The notes below the pieces were generated by a model. It saw only the letters and a program-made list of their open reading frames with translations, was not told the DNA's origin and did not search any database. Shown here in pieces: positions 26,988 to 34,947 of a stretch of DNA of 54,875 bases. The stretch is from a virus. Each line of letters starts with the position of its first letter. The stretch's first letter is position 1. Position numbers and translations under genes: made by a program. Where the stretch lies: positions 1 to 54,875 of the IMG/VR virus record IMGVR_UViG_3300009537_000013. The stretch is one strand, 5' to 3'.

Positions 26988-28812
26988 TCAGCTTCGCTGC
27001 CTGCACATCGAAGCCGGCGGGAAGCAGAGAAGGAGCTTCCTCGAACAGCGTTTTCAGAGCGTGACGCTCAATGATATCGCCAAGCCTGCCCGCAGCAGCA
27101 GGCGCATAACCCAGACCGCGAGCATAAGATCGGAAGCTATCCGCACCGCCTTCCACAGACACGACGGGGGCGCTCTGCTGCCCCACCATAGAAGCGACCA
27201 GCGCATTCGCCACCCCGTCTATCAGCGCGTCCTCCTTCTTCCCCTTCAGCTTCGAGCGGATCCTGGAGCCGGCCAGTTCGCGGCAGCGAATCGTCGCCAT
27301 CTGAGCCGCTCCGATCAGCTGACCCGACACAGCGAGTGGAGCATCCTCGTCCTCCAGGCGCTCTTCGCTCGGCGGAGTCTCCGCAACCTCAGCCGCGTTG
27401 TCCGCCTCGGGCTCAGATTCCTCCTCCTCCACTTCTCCGTCCTCGCCGAGAAGTTCTGGACTGCGCAACTTGATCGCCAGCCACTCTGCGTGCTCCTCAT
27501 CGTCTGGAGCGTCATCGTCCGTGAAGCCAGTGACTTCGCGGAGTTTCGCGTTCGAGAGGGCCCCGCGATCGTGAACGTCCTTCGCGTCCTTCGCTCTGTC
27601 AGGATGATTCACTACATCGGCAGCGTCATAGCCGATGTGGAGATCTTCCCAGTCTGCGATCCCTGCTTCCTTCGCTGCCGGCCGCAGATACGCAGTCGTG
27701 AAATCGTCCACCATCTGCTGCGCGATCGGCTGGAGATGCGCCGTCCACGTCTGATCGTCAATCTGCCAAGCAGTCCAGTGGTTCGCATCAGACAGCCCCA
27801 GCAGAATCTCGGGCGGAAGATCGAGCCCCGTCGCGATCCGCTTCACAAGCTCGTCGCGAAGCTCTCGCTCCGGATAAGACTCCTGCGGATCGTAGAGCTT
27901 CAGATGATCCAGAGCCTTCAGCGACTCCGCGTCTCCCTGCACCACGATCGGCACGACCGAAGCCGCTGTTCCTGGATCCTTAATCGCGTTCACCATCGTC
28001 GTAGTGAGCGCGTCCACGAACGGGTCTCGCTCGGGATCCTCGTCTCCCTGACCTTCCGGCGATCCGAAGCTGATCTCTGTCGGGATCTTCAGGATCCCAG
28101 CGCCGGACGCACGGGACTTCGCGCGAGCGCCGACAGCAAGCCTGAGCAGAACGAGATCCTCGAACATGCCGAGCACGCCGCGCATCGGCGAATCCGCCCA
28201 CATCGAATACTCCGGATGCCTGCGCCACATGCGCCACACACGCGTCTCGCCCGTCTCATCGATCGCCTCGAACGCAGCATTCGGGGCTCTCGACAGATCC
28301 TCCCGTGTCAGCCCTGGAGCGCGGAGCCGCCAGAAGCGGGCACCGCTGCCAGTCTCTTCGAGCTTCAGTTCGGACGAGGAAAGGAACTCCCAGATCTCAG
28401 CATCGTCCTGATTCGAGACTGTCAGGTAGCCCTCGCCGGCCAGGAACATCAGCCGTCCGTAGCTCGCCTGAAGCTGCGACCGGCCTCCGTTCGTATCCCT
28501 AACTCGATCCCAGATCTGAACCGCCTCATCGTTCGGATCCTCGATCTCCTCCAGCTGGCCCTGCTCGCCCCTTCGGCCGGCGTACAGCCTGAGCTTCGCA
28601 AGCGCGCGAGCGTAGAACTGTGCTGCGTACCAGCACTCGCCGACCGTGTTGTAGTAGCCGAACGAGATCTGCTGCCACTGCTGATCGATCCGGCGGAGCT
28701 TCCCGACTTCGCTTCGATCTGTGATCTCCCTCGCGGCAGCCGTGATCGCTGTTCGCGGAGGAGCGTAGACCATCGCCCTCTGTTTGGGCGCTCGGCGTGA
28801 TCCCCTCGCCAC
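26974..28812 (-). CDS. Portal protein
   Basis: The 612-residue protein starts at GTG 28812. It has portal-type features: a helical N-terminus, central beta-rich wing (GEGYLTVSNQDDAEIWEFLS), then LKLYDPQESYPERELRDELV, TGLDLPPEILLGLSDANHW and QIDDQTWTAHLQPIAQQMVD, which is the stem/crown signature of these portals. A long acidic linker (DGEVEEEESEPEADNAAE) precedes a C-terminal helical region. It forms the dodecameric DNA gate. It overlaps the MuF-protease gene by 14 nt. Confidence 0.88.
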   Translation of the reverse strand: MARGSRRAPKQRAMVYAPPRTAITAAAREITDRSEVGKLRRIDQQWQQISFGYYNTVGECWYAAQFYARALAKLRLYAGRRGEQGQLEEIEDPNDEAVQIWDRVRDTNGGRSQLQASYGRLMFLAGEGYLTVSNQDDAEIWEFLSSSELKLEETGSGARFWRLRAPGLTREDLSRAPNAAFEAIDETGETRVWRMWRRHPEYSMWADSPMRGVLGMFEDLVLLRLAVGARAKSRASGAGILKIPTEISFGSPEGQGDEDPERDPFVDALTTTMVNAIKDPGTAASVVPIVVQGDAESLKALDHLKLYDPQESYPERELRDELVKRIATGLDLPPEILLGLSDANHWTAWQIDDQTWTAHLQPIAQQMVDDFTTAYLRPAAKEAGIADWEDLHIGYDAADVVNHPDRAKDAKDVHDRGALSNAKLREVTGFTDDDAPDDEEHAEWLAIKLRSPELLGEDGEVEEEESEPEADNAAEVAETPPSEERLEDEDAPLAVSGQLIGAAQMATIRCRELAGSRIRSKLKGKKEDALIDGVANALVASMVGQQSAPVVSVEGGADSFRSYARGLGYAPAAAGRLGDIIERHALKTLFEEAPSLLPAGFDVQAAKLNGRG

Positions 28813-28814
28813 CG

Positions 28815-28982
28815 TCAGCCGTCCTTCTTAGCTGGACGGTTCTTCGAGGATGGCGAATGGTAGTAGTCAGGGCTCAGTGTGTCTGTGCGAACTCTTGGGG
28901 GAGCCGGCGTCCGCGTGTTCGCTTTCATTGTGCTCATCTTCTCAGGGGGTTCATACTTCGATCCCTTACAGCCGCAGCCCAT
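28815..28982 (-). CDS. Small Cys-rich protein before the portal gene
   Basis: The 55-residue frame starts at ATG 28982 (MGCGCKGSKYEPPEK) after GAGAGGGAG and ends 2 nt before the portal start. The N-terminal Cys pair could bind metal, and the rest is basic, Pro/Ser/Lys-rich and probably disordered. It is supported by a ribosome site and operon spacing. No family is recognised. Confidence 0.6.
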   Translation of the reverse strand: MGCGCKGSKYEPPEKMSTMKANTRTPAPPRVRTDTLSPDYYHSPSSKNRPAKKDG

Positions 28983-28995
28983 GTGTCTCCCTCTC

Positions 28996-29009
28996 GATTC
29001 GGCCGAATC
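28996..29009. promoter_or_regulatory. 14-bp perfect palindrome upstream of the portal operon
   Basis: GATTCGGCCGAATC is self-complementary and lies 14 nt upstream of the ATG at 28982, in the divergent region shared with the plus-strand gene at 29095. A regulator-binding site is possible; it does not match GTACCCGGGTAC. Confidence 0.45.
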
Positions 29010-29043
29010 AGATGTTCGGCATGGTACAGCGATCGGCTGACAG

Positions 29044-29088
29044 ATACCCCGATCGGGGGATGCGACTGTACCCGGGTACGCCGATACT
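29044..29088 (+). promoter_or_regulatory. Leaderless promoter, repeated regulon type
   Basis: The inverted repeat at 29044-29061 contains the perfect core CCCCGATCGGGG. It is followed after 21 nt by GATACT (29083-29088), six bases and ATG 29095. GTACCCGGGTAC lies at 29068-29079. This is one of the cleanest copies. Confidence 0.8.
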
Positions 29089-29094
29089 AGGGGT

Positions 29095-29277
29095 ATGGCT
29101 TATGAGATCTACAAGAAGAGTCAAAGCCGATGGGGCATCGTCTATCGCATCGATGCGCGAACTTCATTCGATCAGGGGCTTAGCTTCCGGACGAAGCGGG
29201 AGGCGAAGCTGACTAGGATGAAGCTGAATGAAGATCTGAAGATCGAACGCGAACTGAATGCGAGAGAGGAGGGCTAG
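29095..29277 (+). CDS. Small basic protein resembling an integrase arm-binding domain
   Basis: The 60-residue protein has its start fixed by the leaderless promoter six bases upstream. The pattern SRWGIVYRIDARTSFDQGLS then FRTKREAKLTRMKLNEDL resembles the three-stranded sheet plus helix of arm-type DNA-binding domains at integrase N-termini, here without a catalytic domain. It is a candidate DNA-binding protein. It is alone on the plus strand and ends before a hairpin. The fold call is tentative. Confidence 0.6.
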   Translation: MAYEIYKKSQSRWGIVYRIDARTSFDQGLSFRTKREAKLTRMKLNEDLKIERELNAREEG

Positions 29278-29318
29278 CGAGCGCTGACTGACATAAGGTG
29301 CGAGCCGGAAACGGCATC

Positions 29319-29342
29319 AGGGGCCTCGGAAACGGGGCCCCT
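29319..29342. terminator. Hairpin terminator between convergent genes
   Basis: A 7-bp stem (29319-29325 with 29336-29342, arm AGGGGCC) with a 10-nt loop containing GGAAA lies between the plus gene ending at 29277 and the minus gene ending at 29347. The loop resembles that of the hairpin at 54108-54137. Confidence 0.6.
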
Positions 29343-29346
29343 TCCG

Positions 29347-29661
29347 CTAGTCCCAGTTCGAGGCGATCAGCCCCACGACGGCAGAAAGCGCGAACGGCAG
29401 GCACGCCCACAGCGTAGGCACGGGCCAGATCAGCCATGCCAGAAACACTGCGACCGCCACCCAGAACCCGAGACACCACGCGCAGTGCAACCACTCATCG
29501 AACGCCCGACGATAGAGCGTCTCATCCTCCTCGAACCGATCGCGGCGCGTCAGCCTGTCGCGCAGACGATCGAACACAACATCTGCGCCGATGATTCGCC
29601 ACAGCCTGAAGCTCGCCAGCGACAGAATCACGAACTCGAACCAGAGAGGAAGATCTGTCAC
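29347..29661 (-). CDS. Membrane protein, DUF1360-like
   Basis: The 104-residue protein has the DUF1360 pattern: a hydrophobic first helix (WFEFVILSLASFRLWRII), a charged middle (DRLRDRLTRRDRFEED), the phrase EWLHCAWCLGFWVAV with its Cys pair, and two more membrane segments (AVFLAWLIWPV, FALSAVVGLIAS). Family members occur in phages and in Bacillus sporulation loci; function is unknown. It is the last gene of the glycosylation run. Confidence 0.75.
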   Translation of the reverse strand: MTDLPLWFEFVILSLASFRLWRIIGADVVFDRLRDRLTRRDRFEEDETLYRRAFDEWLHCAWCLGFWVAVAVFLAWLIWPVPTLWACLPFALSAVVGLIASNWD

Positions 29662-29852
29662 TTCCCCACCGAAATGCTCTTGCCTCTGGGATGCCCTCTG
29701 CGTGGAGCGTCGAGATCGTCAGGGTCGCTCGACAGAGATGTTCCGTAGTACGCGCGAGCACAGACGGCAGAGCAGAACTGATCGCCGACAGCTGGCCGCT
29801 TGCACATCAGGCACGTCTCCTCATCCTTCTTCTTCCGCTTCTTCTTAGACAC
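29658..29852 (-). CDS. Small zinc-ribbon protein
   Basis: The start at GTG 29852 overlaps the upstream stop by 8 nt; the longer frame to 29900 lies inside that gene. The 64-residue product has a Lys-rich N-terminus (SKKKRKKKDEE), then a treble-clef-type Cys set (CLMCKRPAVGDQFCSAVC) and a basic tail. It may bind nucleic acid or protein. It overlaps the DUF1360-like gene by ATGA. Confidence 0.65.
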   Translation of the reverse strand: MSKKKRKKKDEETCLMCKRPAVGDQFCSAVCARAYYGTSLSSDPDDLDAPRRGHPRGKSISVGK

Positions 29853-30672
29853 CGGGGCACGGATCCATGATGAGCGACGTATCCTCACGCGGACGCGCAC
29901 TGAAGAACCACTCTCGATAGTGGCCCTTCACGATCTCGTCGCCGGCCAGTTGCTTCGACAGATCGCCGATGTCATCGAGCGACTCGCCTCGATAAGCGTT
30001 CGTCTGCCACTGCCGCCAGTGCTGCCCAGTCGTCTCTGGGAACTCCGTGTGCGCATAGGCGACAATGCCGTTCCTGATCTTCCTCACGTACTGATCCGGG
30101 GAGCGCCATGAGAAGTGACGGATCACGAGCCCGGGAACGGACAGCGCGGTTCCGCTCGTCCGCGCCGCATGGTTGCCCATCTCGATCCGGAGATCCGGGC
30201 GGATGCGACAGCAGACCTTCGCGCCGTCGCCGGCCTCACGCTTCCTCCAGCGGATGCGCTTGGCCGGGTTCGCCTCCGCGCTCGGATCCTCGCTCGTCGG
30301 AATGTGATGAAACATCTGGGCAGTCACGATCTGGGCATCAGGAGAGAGCCCATCGAGCCTGTCCCTGATCGGCCTCATGTCGGGCGAATACCAGAACTCG
30401 TCGGCGTCACACGGCAACGCCCACTGATAGCCGAGATCGCCGGCCATCAGCGCCAGCCGCGTCGTCTTAGCTGACTGCTCATAGCCGATCTCGGGATCAT
30501 CGATCACAGTCACCTGCTCGCGAGGAACATGGTTCGTCAGGATCCGACGAGTCCGGTCGCGGCTCATGTTGTCCGCGACGATCACGTGATCCACCTGCGT
30601 CAGCAGATAGCGGATCGTGTGCTCGATGATGTCCTCTTCATCTTTCACCAACATGACCGCTGCCACGCTCAT
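29845..30672 (-). CDS. Family 2-type glycosyltransferase
   Basis: The start at ATG 30672 is chosen from an ATGA overlap with the upstream gene. The 275-residue product opens AAVMLVKDEEDIIEHTIRYL and continues VIVADNMSRDRTRRIL, with the metal/nucleotide motif LPCDADEFWY near 88-97 and RIRWRKREAGDGAK. It matches the GT2_4-like family (KDE at the first strand, DADEF). It transfers a sugar from a nucleotide donor; substrate unknown. Confidence 0.82.
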   Translation of the reverse strand: MSVAAVMLVKDEEDIIEHTIRYLLTQVDHVIVADNMSRDRTRRILTNHVPREQVTVIDDPEIGYEQSAKTTRLALMAGDLGYQWALPCDADEFWYSPDMRPIRDRLDGLSPDAQIVTAQMFHHIPTSEDPSAEANPAKRIRWRKREAGDGAKVCCRIRPDLRIEMGNHAARTSGTALSVPGLVIRHFSWRSPDQYVRKIRNGIVAYAHTEFPETTGQHWRQWQTNAYRGESLDDIGDLSKQLAGDEIVKGHYREWFFSARPREDTSLIMDPCPGV

Positions 30673-30869
30673 CCGTTCACTCCGAACTCTTCTTTCAGTG
30701 ACTTGATCTCTGCTCGCAGCTTCATAATCTCGATATCCGCAACCACCCCTAACTCGCACACAGGACAGCCGCCATTCTGCGGCACGAACACGAGCCCACA
30801 TTTTTCGCATTCATGGCAATTCCGTTGGCCTACCATCACGATCGGCGGGGGCCACCAAAAGACGCTCAT
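30669..30869 (-). CDS. Small zinc-ribbon plus coiled-coil protein
   Basis: The 66-residue protein has a four-Cys ribbon (CHECEKCGLVFVP then GGCPVC) and a C-terminal coiled coil (IMKLRAEIKSLKEEFG). It overlaps both neighbours by ATGA. An adaptor or nucleic-acid-binding role is possible. No family is named. Confidence 0.65.
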   Translation of the reverse strand: MSVFWWPPPIVMVGQRNCHECEKCGLVFVPQNGGCPVCELGVVADIEIMKLRAEIKSLKEEFGVNG

Positions 30870-31171
30870 GCGGCATCCTTTGGCGGCTCGCGAAACGGAA
30901 ACTGTGCTGGCCTCGGAAGATCATCGGGGCCCGCGATCGTGACGCCAGTCAGGTTTTGCACAAGCATCCTTGAACCCTCATCGCTCAGCGGAAACGCGAG
31001 CATCAGCGGGCCCATCAGAAGAACCTTCTGCTTCGTCCCATCAGGAGCCGGATGCTCCTGCACCTGCAACTGGCAGCCGAACAGTGGCACCACGGGAAGA
31101 TTCATTCCCTGCGGCTGCGCTCCGCCGTTCCCGCCCATCGGCGGAACGCCAGGTGGCTTCTTCTTACCCAT
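30866..31171 (-). CDS. Small hypothetical protein
   Basis: The 101-residue protein has a Gly/Pro-rich N-terminus (GKKKPPGVPPMGGNGGAQPQ), a beta region (GCQLQVQEHPAPDGTKQKVL) and the helix LSDEGSRMLVQNLTGV. It is coupled to genes on both sides inside the glycosylation cluster. No family is recognised. Confidence 0.65.
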   Translation of the reverse strand: MGKKKPPGVPPMGGNGGAQPQGMNLPVVPLFGCQLQVQEHPAPDGTKQKVLLMGPLMLAFPLSDEGSRMLVQNLTGVTIAGPDDLPRPAQFPFREPPKDAA

Positions 31172-31871
31172 AAGAACCTCCGATCTGTTTCTCCCACTCT
31201 AATCGCTCCAGGATGATCTGTCTCATCTCGGTCGCGTTCGCCTTCGCCGCCAGGTAGCGCTCGCCGAGAACCTGATTCGCACCGTGAGTCGGCGACTCCT
31301 CCCGCTCCGCACGGTCTGTCGGATGCCACAAGTGATAAATGTCGCCACGGACTCGCTCGAACCCTCCGAACATCGCGCAGCACGAACTCCAGAACGCGAG
31401 ATCCTCCCAGCCCCATCCCTGGAAGCGCTCATCGAAGCCGTGAACCGTTTCCCAGATCTCGCGTGTCACGACGAGCACTCCGCTGAACGTATTCGGATGC
31501 CTCGTCTCCGCCGACTCGATCTCTCCGCCGGCCATGATCCGGTCGCTCTCCTCCTCGCTGAGAAGCGTCAGGTGATCGTGCGCGAACACGAGCTTTCTCT
31601 TTCCGTGCGCCCGTCCGATCGCCTCGTGGATCTGCCCGAAGTGGTGAGCGAAGTGTTCGCCTCCCACGATCAGGGCACCGTCCCACGGGCCAGCCCTTCG
31701 CGCTGCGTCGTTCGTAGCCGCCGCAAGACTGAACGGGCCCGGGCCCTTATGGGCTCCCTCGAAGATCTCCCATGACGGAGCCTGCTCCTGCCAGCGGGCT
31801 CGACACCACGCCCAGATCTCATCCCGTCGTCCTCTGTCCGGCCGGCGTCCCACGAGAATGACGTTCCTCAT
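31164..31871 (-). CDS. Glycosyltransferase with galactosyltransferase-type acceptor motif
   Basis: The 235-residue protein carries GFDERFQGWGWEDLAFW near 155-171. This is the GxDExFxGWGxEDxD-type motif of GT7/GT27-like galactosyl- and GalNAc-transferases. An acidic site may be VGGEHF. The N-terminus (RNVILVGRRPDRGRRDEIW) looks like a nucleotide-binding strand and helix. The motif suggests transfer of a hexose or HexNAc residue. It overlaps the acetyltransferase gene by ATGA. Confidence 0.8.
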   Translation of the reverse strand: MRNVILVGRRPDRGRRDEIWAWCRARWQEQAPSWEIFEGAHKGPGPFSLAAATNDAARRAGPWDGALIVGGEHFAHHFGQIHEAIGRAHGKRKLVFAHDHLTLLSEEESDRIMAGGEIESAETRHPNTFSGVLVVTREIWETVHGFDERFQGWGWEDLAFWSSCCAMFGGFERVRGDIYHLWHPTDRAEREESPTHGANQVLGERYLAAKANATEMRQIILERLEWEKQIGGSYG

Positions 31872-32374
31872 AGTCGCTTGCCCTCGCGAACCAGACGTGG
31901 ATCTGCGGGCGGAGGATAATGCATGACCGGGAAACCCCGATAGTCATACTCCCGGGCCTTCATTCCTCTGACGGTCGCCCGCGCGCTTACGTCGTCAGCG
32001 ACGATCGCCCCGGCTCCGATCACAGAGTCCTGAGCGATCGTGACGCCCCCGAGGATCACGGCTCCGCTGCCGATCGACACGCGATCCCCGATACGTGTCT
32101 CTAGCATCCCATCGGGCCCATAGCCCTCGATCGAGGGTCGCTTGTCATTCACGAACATCACGCCGTGACCGATGAAGCACTGCGCGCCAATCGTCACCCC
32201 AGAGCAGACGAACGTGTGAGACTGGATTCGCGTCTCCTCCCCAATGATGACGCCGGCCTGGATCTCGCAGAACGGGCCCACGAACACGAAGGGGCCCAAC
32301 ACGCACTGATAGAGATTCGAGGGATCCCTGATCTGATGCCCCTCCCCTATGAACCTCACATCGTCAACTGCCAT
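31868..32374 (-). CDS. Sugar N-acetyltransferase, left-handed beta-helix type
   Basis: The start at ATG 32374 (MAVDDVRFIGEG) is supported by AAGGAGG five bases upstream; 32395 is the longer alternative. Residues 10-150 are hexapeptide repeats (PFVFVGPFCEIQAGVIIGEE, VCSGVTIGAQCFIGHGVMF). The phrase FIGHGVMFVND followed by RIGDRVSIGSGAVILGGVTI is close to WlbB/WbpD-type enzymes, which N-acetylate an amino sugar on UDP. The trimeric fold is confident; the exact sugar is not. Confidence 0.83.
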   Translation of the reverse strand: MAVDDVRFIGEGHQIRDPSNLYQCVLGPFVFVGPFCEIQAGVIIGEETRIQSHTFVCSGVTIGAQCFIGHGVMFVNDKRPSIEGYGPDGMLETRIGDRVSIGSGAVILGGVTIAQDSVIGAGAIVADDVSARATVRGMKAREYDYRGFPVMHYPPPADPRLVREGKRL

Positions 32375-33444
32375 GAGCCCTCCTTCTGAAACCACTCCAC
32401 GTAGCGCCGAATGCCCTGATCGATCACTGTCGGCGCGAGTCCGTCTTGCGGAAGGTTCAATGTCCGCTCTAAGAGAGTCGGGCTCATCATCACGTTACGC
32501 ACGTCATCTGCGCGCCACGTTCCCTCCATCTCCATCTTCCAGTCCGAGTGTTGAATCCCGAGCATGGGAGCGAGCAGCTTTACGAGCATTCGCACCGGGA
32601 ACGAGCGACCGGAGCAGCAGTTGTAGACACCGGCCGGCGCATCTGCGGCTGCGACTGTCGCCCTAGCAGCGTCCTCCACGTAAAGGAAATCGCGAAGCTG
32701 CCCTCCGTCCTCGTGAACCGTCGCCGTTCCCCATTCCGTAAGCTCTCGCGCGAAGATCGAACAGATCCCCGTGTAATCGTTCACGAGTGACTGCCACGGG
32801 CCATACGTCAGCGAGTAGCGAAGCGCGATCGGCTTCACGTTCCACTCCGGCAGGAGCTTCATCACGAACCGTTCCGCTGCGAGCTTCGACTGTCCGTACA
32901 CGCTTCCGGGAGAGCAGTGATGCTCCTCGAACGAAATGGCCTGGACTGCGAACTTGCCGCACAGCGAGCAGCGGTTCTCCCATCTTCCGTTCTCCAGATC
33001 GAGCACGCTTCTCGGCGGCGCGTACTGATCGCCGTGATCCTCGCACACGATCCGCCCGTTCCCGTACACACTGCCGCTAGACGCGAACACGAGCGTCTCC
33101 ACGCTGGAGTCCTTCACGGCATCGATCACGTTCAGCGTTCCGCCGATGATCGTATCGATCGTCTTTCGCGGGCTGGGGTTGAAGCCTCCGTAGGCTGCGA
33201 GATGAAACACCGTGTCGGGCTCGAACGCCCTGATCGCTTCCTCCAGCGTATCGGCATCGCAGATGTCGCCGATCATCAGCAGATATCTCTCGCGTAGCTC
33301 GGGGTCATGCCAGCGGCCCCCATCGGGCCCGTGCGTATCGGGCTCCAGATTGTCGAAGATCGATACTGCGTGGGCGGTCTCTAGAAGCTGATGCGCAACC
33401 CACGAGCCGATCATTCCCGCTCCGCCTATCACGAGCGCTCTCAT
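32356..33444 (-). CDS. NAD-dependent sugar-nucleotide epimerase/dehydratase (extended SDR)
   Basis: The start at ATG 33444 (ATGA overlap) is preferred to ATG 33450. The 362-residue enzyme has a Rossmann GGAGMIGSW, HLAAYGG, a catalytic Ser region (VFASSGSVYGNG) and YGQSK as the Y-x-x-x-K pair. A Cys-containing insertion (CSLCGKF ... EEHHC) just before YGQSK resembles that of dTDP-rhamnose 4-epimerase-like enzymes. It modifies a nucleotide-linked hexose. It is flanked by the acetyltransferase and small genes. Confidence 0.85.
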   Translation of the reverse strand: MRALVIGGAGMIGSWVAHQLLETAHAVSIFDNLEPDTHGPDGGRWHDPELRERYLLMIGDICDADTLEEAIRAFEPDTVFHLAAYGGFNPSPRKTIDTIIGGTLNVIDAVKDSSVETLVFASSGSVYGNGRIVCEDHGDQYAPPRSVLDLENGRWENRCSLCGKFAVQAISFEEHHCSPGSVYGQSKLAAERFVMKLLPEWNVKPIALRYSLTYGPWQSLVNDYTGICSIFARELTEWGTATVHEDGGQLRDFLYVEDAARATVAAADAPAGVYNCCSGRSFPVRMLVKLLAPMLGIQHSDWKMEMEGTWRADDVRNVMMSPTLLERTLNLPQDGLAPTVIDQGIRRYVEWFQKEGSWQLTM

Positions 33445-33635
33445 CTGCATCCCCCTTCGATCTCTTCGATTTTCTTCTCCAGTTCCTCGATGTGATCCTC
33501 AAGCCTTGTAAGCGCCTCTCTGGGCTTAAAGCTCTCATCGCCATAAACCATCGTCTCGGGAAGGTTGGGTCTAATAATCACCACGTCATCACGCCACGTT
33601 CCAGTCCGAACGAACCAGCTACGAACGTCCCTCAT
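33441..33635 (-). CDS. Small hypothetical protein with C-terminal coiled coil
   Basis: The start at ATG 33635 overlaps the upstream stop (TGATG); the longer frame to 33761 is inside that gene. The 64-residue product is basic at the N-terminus (MRDVRSWFVRTGTWRDDV) and ends in a clear coiled coil (LTRLEDHIEELEKKIEEIEG). No family is recognised. Confidence 0.65.
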   Translation of the reverse strand: MRDVRSWFVRTGTWRDDVVIIRPNLPETMVYGDESFKPREALTRLEDHIEELEKKIEEIEGGCR

Positions 33636-33964
33636 CAGCACTTGTCTCCGGTCTGCGTGTACCTGACTATGGATCCGTCTACCCAGAACGCGACATGCTC
33701 CCCGTCGTGCGCTTCTGGCCGCAGGCAGAGCAGCCCAGTATGAATGCACCGCTCGAAGCACACCTGCCCCTCGAACGAGTCGATCTCCTTCATGTCCTCG
33801 ATGTCTCGCGCAGCGTTCTTCTCCTGAGTCTCCAGCACCGCGAGGAGGCGCTTCCAGGAAACGATCTGATGGCTCGCGTGCTGGATCTTCCCCTCTACCG
33901 CGCGGATGCGTGCCTGCGCCTGCTCGTGCTCCCTGACGAGCTTCGCGTACTGATTGAGGTTCAC
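33635..33964 (-). CDS. Small coiled-coil protein with Cys/His C-terminus
   Basis: The 109-residue protein has helices through residue 65 (KLVREHEQAQARIRAVEGKI), then CFERCIHTGLLCLRPEAHDG and a final Cys. The Cys/His set could bind zinc, and the phrase CLRPxxHxGxH is frequent in small actinophage proteins. No family is assigned. Confidence 0.65.
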   Translation of the reverse strand: MNLNQYAKLVREHEQAQARIRAVEGKIQHASHQIVSWKRLLAVLETQEKNAARDIEDMKEIDSFEGQVCFERCIHTGLLCLRPEAHDGEHVAFWVDGSIVRYTQTGDKC

Positions 33965-34947
33965 AGATCTACAGGAGCGCCGTCGTTCGCGAGCGACTGA
34001 CTAGCCGCCTCGCACAGCGCCACCACTTCTATCGCTAGCTGTCCACCTATCACGGGAGTCTTGTGCTCGATGCAATCCCTGAAGTGGTCACACTCTACTC
34101 GCAGAGCCTCTCGCGTGTCTAGAGCCGGCGCGTACACGTCGCCCTTCCTGTAAGCCACCATGAGCCCGTGAGCGCGTTCCCTAGAGCGTTCCAGGCTCAC
34201 CCCGGCGTCATAGATCCTGACCTTCTCAGACGGCTCCAGATCGTCATACACGGCCATGCGCTCGTCTCCGACTATGAGCGTCTGGCGGAGCTTCACCGGA
34301 GACAGCCACGAGACCGCGATGTGCGCCTGAGTGCCCGCCGGCCACGAGCAAGAGATCCAGGCTGCGTTCGCCTGCCCGCTGCCGGCGAAGTCGCCGCCCA
34401 GCGCCCTGATCCGTGTCGGCTTCGAGGCGAGCGCGTAGAGCATGATCGAGAAGTCGTGTGGCGCGAGATCCCAGATCACATCGCAGTCCTGCTGGAACAG
34501 TCCGAGATTCACGCGCGTCGATGAGAAGTAGTGGATTCTGCCGAGATCCGTTGCCGCTAGGTTCCTGACGGCCCCGGTGAAGAGGAACGTGTGATCCGTG
34601 AGGAGCGTCAATCCTGCGTCCTCCGCGATCGCTGTGAGTCTCGATGCCTGCCGTGAATCCTGCGCGAGCGGCTTCGTGACGAGCACGTGCTTTCCGTCCA
34701 TGAGCGCGTCCAGCGCGAGATCGTAGTGCGTGGACAGCGGAGTGGCGATCGCGACGGCATCGAGATCGCTGGCTCGCGTGACCTCCCTCTCGTTCTGCGT
34801 GATCCAGACCTGGGGATGCCGGCGCTTCGCGAGCGCAAGACGATCGGAGTCCCTGTCTGCGATGTGCGCGAGAGAGAACCCTGCTTCGATCAGGTTGCGC
34901 GCGAGGTTCGGGCCCCAGTAGCCGTATCCGATCAGCCCGACTCGCAT
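33961..34947 (-). CDS. Gfo/Idh/MocA-type sugar-nucleotide dehydrogenase
   Basis: The start at ATG 34947 (MRVGLIGYGYWGPNLARNL) overlaps the upstream stop (TGATG). The 328-residue enzyme has the NAD motif GYGYWG at 7-12, AVAIATPLSTHYDLALDALM and VLVTKPLAQD, where TKP replaces the usual EKP. DLAPHDFSIMLYAL is the substrate-side motif. Its N-terminus is close to WlbA/WbpB UDP-GlcNAcA 3-dehydrogenases. The nearby WlbB-like acetyltransferase supports a 3-amino sugar pathway, but no aminotransferase is in the window. Confidence 0.85.
   Translation of the reverse strand: MRVGLIGYGYWGPNLARNLIEAGFSLAHIADRDSDRLALAKRRHPQVWITQNEREVTRASDLDAVAIATPLSTHYDLALDALMDGKHVLVTKPLAQDSRQASRLTAIAEDAGLTLLTDHTFLFTGAVRNLAATDLGRIHYFSSTRVNLGLFQQDCDVIWDLAPHDFSIMLYALASKPTRIRALGGDFAGSGQANAAWISCSWPAGTQAHIAVSWLSPVKLRQTLIVGDERMAVYDDLEPSEKVRIYDAGVSLERSRERAHGLMVAYRKGDVYAPALDTREALRVECDHFRDCIEHKTPVIGGQLAIEVVALCEAASQSLANDGAPVDL

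Noticed and set aside
27061-28800. Plus-strand open frame of 579 codons opposite the portal gene
   Set aside because: It is antisense to a clear portal protein, its translation is Arg/His/Ser-rich without domains, and GC-rich phage genes often leave the opposite strand open.
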